A stretch of 64,000 bases of DNA from the NCBI RefSeq assembly GCF_011694815.1, contig NZ_CP050177.1:6641501-6705500 (forward strand), given 5' to 3'. The notes below the pieces were generated by a model. It saw only the letters and a program-made list of their open reading frames with translations. It was not told the DNA's origin and searched no databases. Within the stretch, counting starts at the first letter, position 1; each line of letters starts with the position of its first letter. Position numbers and translations under genes: made by a program. Of the stretch, positions 1-12,539 are shown piece by piece. Source of the DNA: Streptomyces liangshanensis. Lineage in GTDB: Bacteria > Actinomycetota > Actinomycetes > Streptomycetales > Streptomycetaceae.

Positions 1-2120
<2,120 letters not shown>

Positions 2121-2126
2121 CCCGCA

Positions 2127-2164
2127 CACGAGGGGGGACACCGGAACCGGTGTCCCCCCTCGTG
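2127..2164. terminator. perfect 18-bp hairpin between carB and pyrD
   Basis: The arms 2127-2144 and 2147-2164 are exact complements around AA, starting CACGAGGGGGGACACCGG. The hairpin lies directly after the carB stop and ends 28 bases before the pyrD start. It may be a terminator or attenuator inside the pyrimidine cluster, or may protect the carB 3' end. There is no U tract, which is normal in Streptomyces. Confidence 0.75.
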
Positions 2165-2192
2165 CATGACCTCCCGAGGAAAGCACCCACCC

Positions 2193-3298
<1,106 letters not shown>

Positions 3299-3302
<4 letters not shown>

Positions 3303-4186
3303 GCGCGCGACAGGAGCCCGCACCGCGGGAGAACCCGCCCGGCGACCCGTTCGGCGTCCGGCTGCGCAGGGCCATGGACACCCGCGGCCCGCTCTGCGTC
3401 GGCATCGACCCGCACGGATCGCTGCTCACGGCGTGGGGCCTGGGCGACGACCTCGCCAGCCTGGAGCGCTTCACCCGGACGACCGTGGAGGCGCTCGCCG
3501 ACCGGGTCGCCGTGCTCAAGCCGCAGTCCGCGTTCTTCGAGCGCTTCGGTTCGCGCGGCGTCGCCGTACTGGAAAAGGCGGTCGAGGAGGCGCGGGCGGC
3601 CGGGGCCCTGGTCCTGATGGACGCCAAGCGCGGCGACATCGGCTCGACCATGGAGGCGTACGCGCAGACGTACCTGGACAAGGACTCGCCGCTGTTCTCG
3701 GACGCGGTGACCGTCTCGCCGTACCTCGGCTTCGGCTCGCTGCGTCCCGCCCTCGACGCGGCGGCCGTCTCCGGGGCCGGTGTCTTCGTCCTCGCGCTCA
3801 CCTCCAACCCGGAGGGCGCGGAGGTCCAGCGGGTCACCGCCGCCGACGGCAGGCCGCTGGCGCAGGTGATGCTCGACCACATCGCCGCCGAGAACCGGGG
3901 CGCCCCCGTCCTCGGCTCGGTCGGCGCGGTCGTCGGCGCCACGCTCGGCGACGCGGGGGTCGACCTCGCCGTCCACGGGCCGCTCCTCGCCCCCGGCATC
4001 GGGGCGCAGGGCGCGACCCCCGCGGATCTGCCGGGCGTCTTCGGCGCGGCGGTGGGGAACGTCGTCCCGAGCGTCAGCCGGGGTGTCCTGCGGCACGGTC
4101 CGGGCGTCGCGGCCCTGCGCGAGGCGGCCGAGCGGTTCACGGCGGAGGTCAGGACGGCCGTCGCGACCGCCCCGGACACCCGCTGA
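3299..4186 (+). CDS. pyrF: orotidine 5'-phosphate decarboxylase, type 2
   Basis: It decarboxylates OMP to UMP, the last de novo pyrimidine step. At 295 residues with the motif [19 protein letters not shown] (catalytic Lys near residue 110 followed by Asp), it belongs to the longer actinobacterial type 2 family rather than the 230-residue E. coli type. [11 protein letters not shown] near the N-terminus and the C-terminal [14 protein letters not shown] phosphate-binding region are both present. GTG 3299 overlaps the pyrD stop by four bases. The neighbours carB and pyrD confirm the pathway. Confidence 0.95.
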
Positions 4187-4496
4187 CGACCTTCCGCGGA
4201 CCCGGCGACGGCTTCGCGGAGCCCTTCCGGCGACCTGGCGGCGACCTTCCGCGGACCCGGCGGCGACGCGACGGAGGGTCTCCCGCCCGAAATGTGGGGC
4301 AAAATGACCGGAATGTCGCCCCCGATCAATGCTGACCAGGACTTTTCGTCTGTTCTCGCTGACTCCGGCGGCCTTGGCCGCTAGTCTCCGTCGAGAGCCA
4401 ACGTGCAGTGCGTTGCCCGTTGCTCGCCCTGGTGCGGGGCGATCAGGTCCCGCACCGGTCCGTATCCGACAGTTCGACATCCGAGGTGACGTAGGC
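4187..4496. other. 310-bp gap with direct repeat before mihF
   Basis: There is no gene here. A 21-bp exact direct repeat (begins CGACCTTCCGCGGACCCGG) lies at 4187-4207 and 4242-4262, with the first copy starting immediately after the pyrF stop. Further on are a promoter candidate (4359-4387) and the untranslated leader of mihF. An in-frame ATG at 4329 would extend mihF by 56 residues, but that stretch shows no relation to the sIHF family. Confidence 0.7.
4359..4387 (+). promoter_or_regulatory. candidate housekeeping promoter of mihF
   Basis: CTGACT at 4359-4364, a 17-bp spacer, and TAGTCT at 4382-4387 resemble Streptomyces HrdB promoters (TTGACN / TAGPuPuT). It would give a leader of about 100 bases before the GTG at 4497, and it argues against a start at 4329. 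This is a consensus match by eye only. Confidence 0.45.
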
Positions 4497-4820
4497 GTGG
4501 CTCTTCCGCCCCTTACCCCTGAACAGCGCGCAGCCGCGCTCGAAAAGGCCGCCGCGGCTCGCCGGGAGCGGGCCGAGGTCAAGAATCGACTCAAGCACTC
4601 CGGCGCTTCCCTCCATGACGTCATCAAGCAGGGCCAGGAGAACGACGTCATCGGGAAGATGAAGGTCTCCGCCCTCCTTGAGTCCCTGCCCGGCGTGGGC
4701 AAGGTCCGCGCCAAGCAGATCATGGAGCGGCTCGGGATCTCCGAGAGCCGCCGCGTGCGCGGTCTCGGCTCCAACCAGATCGCGTCCCTGGAGCGCGAGT
4801 TCGGCGGCAGCGGCGCCTGA
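4497..4820 (+). CDS. mihF: integration host factor, actinobacterial type (sIHF)
   Basis: It is a small basic nucleoid-associated DNA-binding protein of Actinobacteria that influences DNA topology, sporulation and antibiotic production in Streptomyces. From GTG 4497 it is 107 residues, the known length of Streptomyces sIHF, beginning [20 protein letters not shown] long basic N-terminal helix ([19 protein letters not shown]) is followed by a helix-two-turn-helix core ([20 protein letters not shown]) that contacts DNA. GAGGTGAC 7-14 bases upstream serves as the ribosome site. Automated callers may choose 4329; the extra residues are unrelated to the family and overlap a promoter candidate. It lies between pyrF and gmk, the conserved actinobacterial order. 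Confidence 0.95.
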   Translation: MALPPLTPEQRAAALEKAAAARRERAEVKNRLKHSGASLHDVIKQGQENDVIGKMKVSALLESLPGVGKVRAKQIMERLGISESRRVRGLGSNQIASLEREFGGSGA

Positions 4821-4858
4821 CGTTCCCGGGCACTCCCGGGAACCTGGATAATCGCTGC

Positions 4859-5422
4859 ATGGCAGCAGAGGTACGACCGCGGCTGACCGTGCTCTCCGGC
4901 CCCTCCGGGGTAGGCAAGAGCACGGTCGTCGCCCATATGCGCAAGGTCCACCCCGAGGTATGGCTCTCGGTGTCGGCCACCACGAGAAAGCCGCGCCCCG
5001 GCGAGCGCCACGGCGTCCAGTACTTCTTCGTCTCCGACGAGGAGTTCGACAAGCTGGTCGCCAACGGCGAACTGCTGGAATGGGCGGAGTTCGCGGGCAA
5101 CCGCTACGGCACCCCGCGCCGCGCGGTCCTCGACCGCCTGGAGTCGGGCGATCCCGTACTGCTGGAGATCGACCTCCAGGGCGCGCGACAGGTCAAGGAG
5201 TCGATGCCCGACTCCCAGCTCGTCTTCCTGGCTCCGCCGAGCTGGGACGAGCTGGTGCGTCGGCTCACCGGCCGGGGCACCGAGTCCGCGCCGGTCATCG
5301 AACGACGGCTCGCGGCCGCCAGGATCGAACTGGCCGCCGAGTCGGAGTTCGACACGACCCTCGTCAACACGTCGGTCGAGGACGTCGCGCGCGAGCTGCT
5401 AGCCTTGATGGCAGTTGCATGA
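4859..5422 (+). CDS. gmk: guanylate kinase
   Basis: It phosphorylates GMP (and dGMP) to GDP using ATP. The P-loop [10 protein letters not shown] is at residues 14-23, the GMP-binding segment [19 protein letters not shown] follows, and the LID region [10 protein letters not shown] is present. The length of 187 residues is normal. ATG 4859 is 38 bases after mihF; gmk and rpoZ are usually adjacent and share transcription in many bacteria. Confidence 0.97.
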   Translation: MAAEVRPRLTVLSGPSGVGKSTVVAHMRKVHPEVWLSVSATTRKPRPGERHGVQYFFVSDEEFDKLVANGELLEWAEFAGNRYGTPRRAVLDRLESGDPVLLEIDLQGARQVKESMPDSQLVFLAPPSWDELVRRLTGRGTESAPVIERRLAAARIELAAESEFDTTLVNTSVEDVARELLALMAVA

Positions 5423-5501
5423 TCTTTAGTGTTGGCGTTTCCGGTGCCGACACCCCAGTGTCCCTAAGCGTTTCCCTGAATTTTCTTCGGAAGGCCAGAG
5501 A

Positions 5502-5774
5502 GTGTCCTCTTCCATTTCCACGCCCGAGGGCATCATCAACCCGCCGATCGACGAGTTGCTTGAGGCCACGGACTCGAAGTACAGCCTCGTGATCTACGCG
5601 GCCAAGCGCGCGCGCCAGATCAACGCGTACTACTCGCAGCTCGGCGAGGGCCTGCTGGAGTACGTCGGCCCGCTGGTGGACACCCACGTCCACGAGAAGC
5701 CGCTCTCGATCGCCCTGCGCGAGATCAACGCCGGTCTGCTGACCTCCGAGGCCATCGACGGCCCGGCCCAGTAG
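5502..5774 (+). CDS. rpoZ: DNA-directed RNA polymerase omega subunit
   Basis: It is the small subunit that wraps the beta-prime C-terminus and helps core enzyme assembly. It has 90 residues, with the conserved box [20 protein letters not shown] followed by [15 protein letters not shown] 5502 follows the purine-rich sequence GGAAGGCCAGAGA. In Streptomyces omega is needed for normal growth and development. Gene order gmk-rpoZ-coaBC is conserved. Confidence 0.97.
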   Translation: MSSSISTPEGIINPPIDELLEATDSKYSLVIYAAKRARQINAYYSQLGEGLLEYVGPLVDTHVHEKPLSIALREINAGLLTSEAIDGPAQ

Positions 5775-5815
5775 GCGCGTACACGCTCGCTCAGTCACGT
5801 ACACGCACTTTCACC

Positions 5816-5844
5816 CAGGCCCGGCAGCGCGACTGCCGGGCCTG
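5816..5844. terminator. hairpin after rpoZ
   Basis: The arms CAGGCCCGGCAG (5816-5827) and CTGCCGGGCCTG (5833-5844) flank a five-base loop. It ends 30 bases before the coaBC start, so it could limit read-through from rpoZ. Confidence 0.8.
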
Positions 5845-5873
5845 TGGTGTGTCATTCCCTCGGAGGAGACACG

Positions 5874-7112
5874 GTGGACGGCAGGCCGAAGGTTGTTCTG
5901 GGAGTCACGGGCGGGATCGCCGCGTACAAGGCGTGCGAGCTGCTGCGCCGGCTGACCGAGTCGGGCCACGACGTACGGGTCGTGCCGACCGAGGCCGCGC
6001 TCCACTTCGTCGGGGCCGCCACCTGGTCCGCGCTCTCCGGCCACCCCGTGTCCACGGAGGTCTGGAACGACGTCCACGAGGTGCCGCACGTACGGATCGG
6101 GCAGAGCGCCGACCTGGTCGTGGTGGCGCCGGCCACCGCCGACCTCCTCGCGAAGGCGGCCCACGGGCTCGCCGACGACCTGCTCACCAACACGCTCCTC
6201 ACCGCGCGCTGTCCCGTCGTCTTCGCCCCCGCCATGCACACCGAGATGTGGGAGCACCCGGCGACGCGGGAGAACGTGGCGACCCTGCGGCGGCGGGGCG
6301 CGGTGGTCGTCGAGCCCGCGGTGGGGCGGCTCACCGGCGCCGACACCGGCAAGGGACGCCTGCCGGACCCGGGCGAGATCTTCGAGGTCTGCCGCCGCGT
6401 CCTGGCCCGCGGGGTGAGCGCGCCCGACCTGGCCGGGCGGCACGTCGTGGTCAGCGCCGGCGGGACGCGCGAGCCGCTGGACCCGGTCCGCTACCTGGGG
6501 AACCGCTCGTCGGGCAAGCAGGGATACGCCCTGGCCCGTACGGCGGCGGCCCGCGGCGCCCGGGTGACGCTGATCGAGGCCAACACGGGGATCACCGACC
6601 CGGCCGGGGTCGACGTCGTCCACGTCGGGACGGCGGTGCAGCTGCGCGAGGCCGTGCTGAAGGCGGCGGCGGACGCGGACGCGGTGGTGATGGCGGCGGC
6701 CGTGGCCGACTTCCGCCCCGCCGCCTACGCCACGGGAAAGATCAAGAAGAAGGACGGCGAGGAGCCCGCCCCCGTCGCGCTGGTCCGCAACCCCGACATC
6801 CTCGCCGAGATCGCGGGCGAGCGCCCCCGGCCCGGTCAGGTGGTGGTCGGCTTCGCGGCGGAGACGGACGACGTCCTCGCCAACGGGCGGCTCAAGCTGG
6901 CCCGCAAGGGCTGTGACCTGCTGGTCGTCAACGAGGTGGGGGAGCGCAAAACCTTCGGCGCGGAGGAGAACGAGGCGGTCGTGCTCGCCGCCGACGGGGG
7001 CGAGACGCCGGTGCCGTACGGGCCGAAGGAAGCACTCGCGGACGTCGTCTGGGACCTGGTCGTCCCCCGCCTGGGCCCGGCAGGACTCGACCCCGGATCC
7101 AGAAACGCATGA
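5874..7112 (+). CDS. coaBC: bifunctional phosphopantothenoylcysteine synthetase/decarboxylase
   Basis: It makes 4'-phosphopantetheine for coenzyme A: CoaB couples cysteine to phosphopantothenate (CTP) and CoaC decarboxylates the product with FMN. The N-terminal flavoprotein half has GVTGGIAAYKACELLRRL and FAPAMHTEMWEHPAT; the His in PAMH, where E. coli has Asn, is as I recall it from the mycobacterial enzymes. The C-terminal half has SAGGTREPLDPVRYLGNRSS, the lysine-rich GKIKKKDG and VGFAAET. GTG 5874 is chosen because GGAGGAG is 6 bases upstream and the family begins near DGRPKVVLGVTG. It has 412 residues. Confidence 0.95.
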   Translation: MDGRPKVVLGVTGGIAAYKACELLRRLTESGHDVRVVPTEAALHFVGAATWSALSGHPVSTEVWNDVHEVPHVRIGQSADLVVVAPATADLLAKAAHGLADDLLTNTLLTARCPVVFAPAMHTEMWEHPATRENVATLRRRGAVVVEPAVGRLTGADTGKGRLPDPGEIFEVCRRVLARGVSAPDLAGRHVVVSAGGTREPLDPVRYLGNRSSGKQGYALARTAAARGARVTLIEANTGITDPAGVDVVHVGTAVQLREAVLKAAADADAVVMAAAVADFRPAAYATGKIKKKDGEEPAPVALVRNPDILAEIAGERPRPGQVVVGFAAETDDVLANGRLKLARKGCDLLVVNEVGERKTFGAEENEAVVLAADGGETPVPYGPKEALADVVWDLVVPRLGPAGLDPGSRNA

Positions 7113-7402
7113 AATCTCTGTGGCGGAGTGTCGGGGGACGTTTCGCCCGGACCCCTCGCCTCCGGCAGCCGGAAAGCCCGCGAAACCGCAGGATAAGCCG
7201 CATATCGGCACCGGGCGGGGCCTGATCTGCGGATCCGGCGCCACGCCGATGCGCACCATGAAACCTTCATGGATCGAGAAACGTGGCCCGGTGTCCGCAT
7301 CTGACCGATAAAGTGGTCGTGGAGCGTCGCGGGGCGCAGCCCCCCGCCGTTCCGGAACCACCCATGTTTGAGCCAGCAGCCGCTGCAACCCCAGGGAGCG
7401 TT

Positions 7403-8611
<1,209 letters not shown>

Positions 8612-8630
8612 CCCGACCCACAGCACCACA

Positions 8631-8671
8631 CACCGGACCCCGGCCACCTCCCTGGTGGCCGGGGTCCGGTG
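8631..8671. terminator. bidirectional terminator between metK and the TIR island
   Basis: The 18-bp arms 8631-8648 and 8654-8671 (CACCGGACCCCGGCCACC and its complement) are separated by TCCCT. The element lies between two convergent genes, two bases from the stop of the minus-strand gene, so it can serve both. Confidence 0.88.
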
Positions 8672-8673
8672 CG

Positions 8674-9789
8674 TCACGCCGGTGGGTTGTCCTCGGTTGC
8701 CTGGTCCGGCTTGTCCGGCTGGTCCGGTTCATCCGGCTCCGCTGGTTCGAAGTGCTGCCTGATCGCCTCTGCGGCTTCCGGTTTCTCGTGTGCCTCTACC
8801 AGCTCGGCGAGGCGTACGGCAAAGAGGAGCAGATCGGGATCGGACTCGTCGAAGCCGAGCCATTCGAGCAACCCGTCGAGCGACTCCGGACCCAGTGGTT
8901 CGGCCGGCCCCGGTCCGTCCGCGGAACCGGCTTCGAAGGGATCTGCGAGGCCGCCAACCGACGTGAGGGGTTCGTCACCTCCCGGGCCCACGGTGGGCGG
9001 GTCGACCAGATGCTGGAACTCGGGATGCACGGGACCGTTGTTGGCCGCGGCGGAGAGACTCGCGAGAAGTCCGATGCGATCCACCGTTCCCTCGACCTGA
9101 TCGTCGTTCTTGGCCAGCCACCACACCACCGCGCTGCCGGGATCCTTGAGCACGTCCTCCCCGAGGTAAGCCCGCTTGTTGCGTTCGTAGTTGCGTTCGT
9201 GTTCCCAGAGATCCTCGTCCTTGCGGACGTTGGAGAGTTTGGTGAGACGCTCCCGGTCAGGATCGGGCAGGTTCAGCGTCACGTCCTGTGCCATGGCCAG
9301 GACACGACCTGTCGGATCCGCCTCCATGATGCCCAGGCACCCGTCGAGCTGATGCTGCACAAGAGCGCTTCGGGTGGGCGGTTGGCGGACCGTCACCTCA
9401 CGGGCGCGTCGGAGCACCGCGTCGACCGCGAGACCTCCCGGATTGATGTGCGGGGCGTCGTCGGGCGCGTCCAGCAGGACCCAGCGCACGGTTGCGGAGA
9501 ACGAGAAGTCGTAGTCGGGGACGGAGCTGGGCAGGGCGACATAGGTCACGCGGTGTTCCTGCCGGTGGACCACGGGCGTCGGGAAGTCCGGCTCGAGGGA
9601 GTACTCAAGCGGAAACCCGTCGGGCTCGCGCGTGAGTACTTTCTGTGTCACTGCCCCGAAGAGCAGCAACAGGACCAGCGAGGCCGGCCAGACCCACCAG
9701 GGCCAGGCCACGACAAGCCCCACGATGACCACGAGCAACCCGAGGATGATTGTCAGGAAGGCCGTCATGGTTCTCTGGCCTGAACTCAT
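8674..9789 (-). CDS. membrane-anchored protein of the TIR island, function unknown
   Basis: I do not recognise the family with certainty. It has 371 residues. Residues about 8-46 form two closely spaced hydrophobic segments (FLTIILGLLVVIVGLVVAW, then WVWPASLVLLLLFGAV). A mixed alpha/beta region follows (about 50-230) whose layout loosely recalls SPFH/band-7 proteins (SALVQHQLDGCLGIMEADP, then RNYERNKRAYLGEDVLKDPG). The tail is acidic and Pro/Glu/Asp rich (EPDEPDQPDKPDQ). ATG 9789 has GGGGGC about 7 bases upstream and is 18 bases from the stop of the preceding gene, so it is the last gene of the four-gene operon. It may be the membrane partner or target of the TIR system; that is inference. 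Confidence 0.75.
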   Translation of the reverse strand: MSSGQRTMTAFLTIILGLLVVIVGLVVAWPWWVWPASLVLLLLFGAVTQKVLTREPDGFPLEYSLEPDFPTPVVHRQEHRVTYVALPSSVPDYDFSFSATVRWVLLDAPDDAPHINPGGLAVDAVLRRAREVTVRQPPTRSALVQHQLDGCLGIMEADPTGRVLAMAQDVTLNLPDPDRERLTKLSNVRKDEDLWEHERNYERNKRAYLGEDVLKDPGSAVVWWLAKNDDQVEGTVDRIGLLASLSAAANNGPVHPEFQHLVDPPTVGPGGDEPLTSVGGLADPFEAGSADGPGPAEPLGPESLDGLLEWLGFDESDPDLLLFAVRLAELVEAHEKPEAAEAIRQHFEPAEPDEPDQPDKPDQATEDNPPA

Positions 9790-9807
9790 TGATTGCCCCC
9801 GTGTGCG

Positions 9808-11766
9808 TCAGGCGCTGCTGTCGAATGGGACGAACCCCTGTGCGGCGTTGATCTTCCGAAGCAGACAGGCCGCGGTCTCGGACCGGACGAGGGAATCGTC
9901 ACCATGGCTCCGCGCCCAGCGGCGGGCGACCCCGTACACATTTCCGAGTGCCCCTCTTTCTCGCCCGCAGGCGCTGGTCAGTACGTCGAGCACGGGCCCG
10001 CGGAAGCGGGTGTCACGGCACACCATCAGCCAGCGGTGCATGTCGGATCGCCACACGTCCACCGGGTGTTGCCGTATCGCACCGCCCCAACCGGTGGTGA
10101 GCGCGGCTCGCACGTTCGGGGACGGGATCAGCCGGGTCGGGTCCGCCAGCGCCAGGAAGAGGGTCACATCGGCTCTCCACCGTCCCTTGGCGGCCCCCGC
10201 AGACAGGCGCTCCAGGAGCCGGCGGTACAGACGGTCATCGGCTTCCACCAGTCGGAACAAGGCCCGGGTCACCGGCCTGGGGCTCCGCATTCTTCTCGCC
10301 AGGTGATGCAGGCGGACCATGGCCTGGTCGGGGTAGGTCCTGGCCATGTGCTCGGAGCAGACCTGGACCAGAAGCTGCTGGAGTTTCGGATCCAGGTCCC
10401 TCGTCGTCGACCAGTCGTATACCTGCTGACGGAACGTGCGGCCGTACCGGTCATCGGCCAGACCGTGTCCCAGGATCTGGGCCGCGTCGGGGCTGAGACG
10501 CCCGTGCCCGGTGGGACCGGCCCATCGTTCGGTGAGGTGGACGAGATCCTCCGGCCGACCCGTGCGGAGGCACTGCCCGGAGATCCGGGAGACGACCTGG
10601 CCTCGTTCCTTCTGAGTCAACTCGGGACCCGCGACATGGTCTCCGACCCAGTCGCGCAGCTGGCGGCGTATGTCGGGGAAGTAGGTCCAGAAGTGATCTC
10701 GCACAGCGCGGTCGTATCCGATGTCGTCGAACCGGACGCCGCCGGACGCCTGGGTCGTGGCACCGATCGCCTTGAACTCCGCGTGCAGGTCGTTGTGATC
10801 CAGCCGCGGCCGGTCGTCGGACGGTTGCTTGAGGATCTTCATCAGCGCGGTCGCGGCGGCATGCACGACGGTCGGCGTCGACTCGTGGAACATGGCCAGG
10901 GCGAGGAGCAGCGCACGCCTGGATCCCGCAGGGCAATCGGTCAGCTGTTTCGCCACCTGCTCGCTGCGGTCCGTCACCTCGACGAGGGCCTCGCGCAGCC
11001 AATGGGGGAAACCGCGTTCGGATCCCCCATCGTCCCGAGCCTTGACGATCCGGGAGGCCAGGTCGGAGACGTCCCGCAGCGGGGCCGTGGCGAGGTGGGT
11101 CACGAGATCGGCAGACTCCATCTCGGCCGCCGTCGGCTGGATGCCCTCGCACCGCAGGTGACGCGCCAGGACCAGCCGCGGGGACGGCCTGACGAGATCG
11201 GTGGTGAGAGGGCGGAGCTCGCTGCGCAGTATGTAACCGAGACGCTGCGGTACGATGACGACCAAGTGGGAACGGGCCTGGGCGAGGCGGTGCCTGAAGT
11301 CTGAGAACTGCCCCTGGACATCCAGATAGCGGGACTCCTCGGCACCGGAGAGGTCGAGGACCAGCCGGTCACCTTCACCCAGGACCGCACGGTCGAGCTG
11401 TGACGACGAGTCCTCGTCGTCCACCGTGTCCGGCAGTTCATGAAAGCCCCCTTCAGAGGAGGGGAGTTCGTGCAGCAGCATCAGGGCGGCGGCGCGAAGG
11501 CCGCTGCCCGGCGTGGCGGACAGCAGAGCCATGTGATGGTCTCGGAGTACACGCCTGGCCTGCTGGAAGCGAGTCGGTTCGATGAATCGCCGGTACAGCC
11601 AGGCGCGGTCGCCTTCCGCGATGGTGCGCGGTCGGCTGCGGAACTCCTCCCGCAACCGTGCGGATGTCGCCTCCCATTCGTAGTAATGGTTGTTCACCTG
11701 CGTACCGTCACCACCATGGAACGATCCGTAGGCGTTATCGACGAACGTACGGTAGGCCGAGGTCAC
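9808..11766 (-). CDS. degenerate P-loop protein with N-terminal signalling-motif, TIR partner
   Basis: It has 652 residues from GTG 11766, which overlaps the TIR stop as GTGA. Residues 7-24 (TFVDNAYGSFHGGDGTQV) match the tail of the upstream TIR protein without gaps. Residues 79-99 (MALLSATPGSGLRAAALM) look like a strand and P-loop in which the GK[ST] of Walker A is replaced by GLR, and RLVLDLS (134-140) sits where a Walker B strand would be. The rest, about 200-652, is mostly helical and could be a sensor or scaffold. An upstream extension to 12153 is only the shadow of the TIR gene. I infer a STAND-like sensor/scaffold with lost or unusual nucleotide binding. Confidence 0.8.
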   Translation of the reverse strand: MTSAYRTFVDNAYGSFHGGDGTQVNNHYYEWEATSARLREEFRSRPRTIAEGDRAWLYRRFIEPTRFQQARRVLRDHHMALLSATPGSGLRAAALMLLHELPSSEGGFHELPDTVDDEDSSSQLDRAVLGEGDRLVLDLSGAEESRYLDVQGQFSDFRHRLAQARSHLVVIVPQRLGYILRSELRPLTTDLVRPSPRLVLARHLRCEGIQPTAAEMESADLVTHLATAPLRDVSDLASRIVKARDDGGSERGFPHWLREALVEVTDRSEQVAKQLTDCPAGSRRALLLALAMFHESTPTVVHAAATALMKILKQPSDDRPRLDHNDLHAEFKAIGATTQASGGVRFDDIGYDRAVRDHFWTYFPDIRRQLRDWVGDHVAGPELTQKERGQVVSRISGQCLRTGRPEDLVHLTERWAGPTGHGRLSPDAAQILGHGLADDRYGRTFRQQVYDWSTTRDLDPKLQQLLVQVCSEHMARTYPDQAMVRLHHLARRMRSPRPVTRALFRLVEADDRLYRRLLERLSAGAAKGRWRADVTLFLALADPTRLIPSPNVRAALTTGWGGAIRQHPVDVWRSDMHRWLMVCRDTRFRGPVLDVLTSACGRERGALGNVYGVARRWARSHGDDSLVRSETAACLLRKINAAQGFVPFDSSA

Positions 11767-12539
11767 CGTTCGTCGTCCTTCCGGCCGGTACGCGGGCCGA
11801 AGCGCTGATGGATCCCGCCGCGATTGCCGCCCGTGACGTGATTGGTCCCGTCGCCCACGATCTTCGGCCCCCGAACCACGTCGCCGCCGTGGACCAGGTC
11901 GCCGTTTCCGCTGTGCAGGGGGCCGTGCGACTCGTTCACGAAGGTGCCGACGGATCCGCCAACCTGCCCGATGCCGCCGCTCTGGTGGTCGTTGCGCACA
12001 CCCAGTTGTGTGTCGGGCTCGGGAGAGGGTTGCGTCTTCGCCGCGGGCCGACGGTCCAGGGCGGCCAGTTCCGGTACCTGTTGTACGAGGCGGTCGCCCA
12101 GCCTGATCAGGTCGGCCTCGGCCGAACGGTTCGAGAGCCGCTCGTACTGGCATTCCGCCAGTGGGGCCAGCGACTTGGGCAGCCGGTGTGCGTCCAACTG
12201 CTCGGCGCGGCGGCCGAGCAGCAGGGGGACCACCAGAACGCCGGACGCGAAGGCTTCCTCGATCTCCCGGCGGACCCAGTTCTTCGGATCCGACAGTGCT
12301 CGTCTGCCGCTGCGGCGATGGTCGGGCGCGTCGAGCCAGTGTTCGTCGACGAGTGCCAGCAGGACCCTGCTCCGACGCACGCCATGGACCAGGGCGTCGA
12401 CGAAGTTGTTTCCTGGGCCGATGGACTTCTGGGCGAGGAAGGCGCTGCCCTCGCCGAATCGTTCCGACAGGTGTCGTTCGCAGAGGGACGCGAATCCCTT
12501 CCCGCCCTCGGTCCGGTAGTTGATGAAGATCTCATGCAT
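11763..12539 (-). CDS. TIR-domain protein with glycine-rich amyloid-like tail
   Basis: It has 258 residues from ATG 12539. Residues 1-160 form a TIR fold: EIFINYRTEGG (box 1 strand), SAFLAQKSIGPGNNFVDAL, RVLLALVDEHWLD, and NWVRREIEEAFASG, whose Glu92 or Glu94 is at the position of the catalytic NADase Glu. Residues about 180-250 are rich in Gly, His, Asn and Val with a recurring V-x-G rhythm and contain TFVNESHGPLHSGNGDLV (199-216), shared with the next protein. Bacterial TIR domains commonly cleave NAD+ or make cADPR signals in immune systems. It overlaps the regulator gene by 8 bases (ATGCATGA) and the P-loop gene by 4. Function is inferred from domain and context. Confidence 0.88.
   Translation of the reverse strand: MHEIFINYRTEGGKGFASLCERHLSERFGEGSAFLAQKSIGPGNNFVDALVHGVRRSRVLLALVDEHWLDAPDHRRSGRRALSDPKNWVRREIEEAFASGVLVVPLLLGRRAEQLDAHRLPKSLAPLAECQYERLSNRSAEADLIRLGDRLVQQVPELAALDRRPAAKTQPSPEPDTQLGVRNDHQSGGIGQVGGSVGTFVNESHGPLHSGNGDLVHGGDVVRGPKIVGDGTNHVTGGNRGGIHQRFGPRTGRKDDER

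Noticed and set aside
7113..7402. SAM riboswitch before metK
   Set aside because: No conserved SAM-I, SAM-II or SAM-IV core could be followed base by base; only a possible -10 box is seen.
9808..12153. Extended start of the P-loop protein at 12153
   Set aside because: The extra 129 residues are an Arg-rich shadow of the TIR gene; the GTG at 11766 overlaps the TIR stop as in coupled genes.
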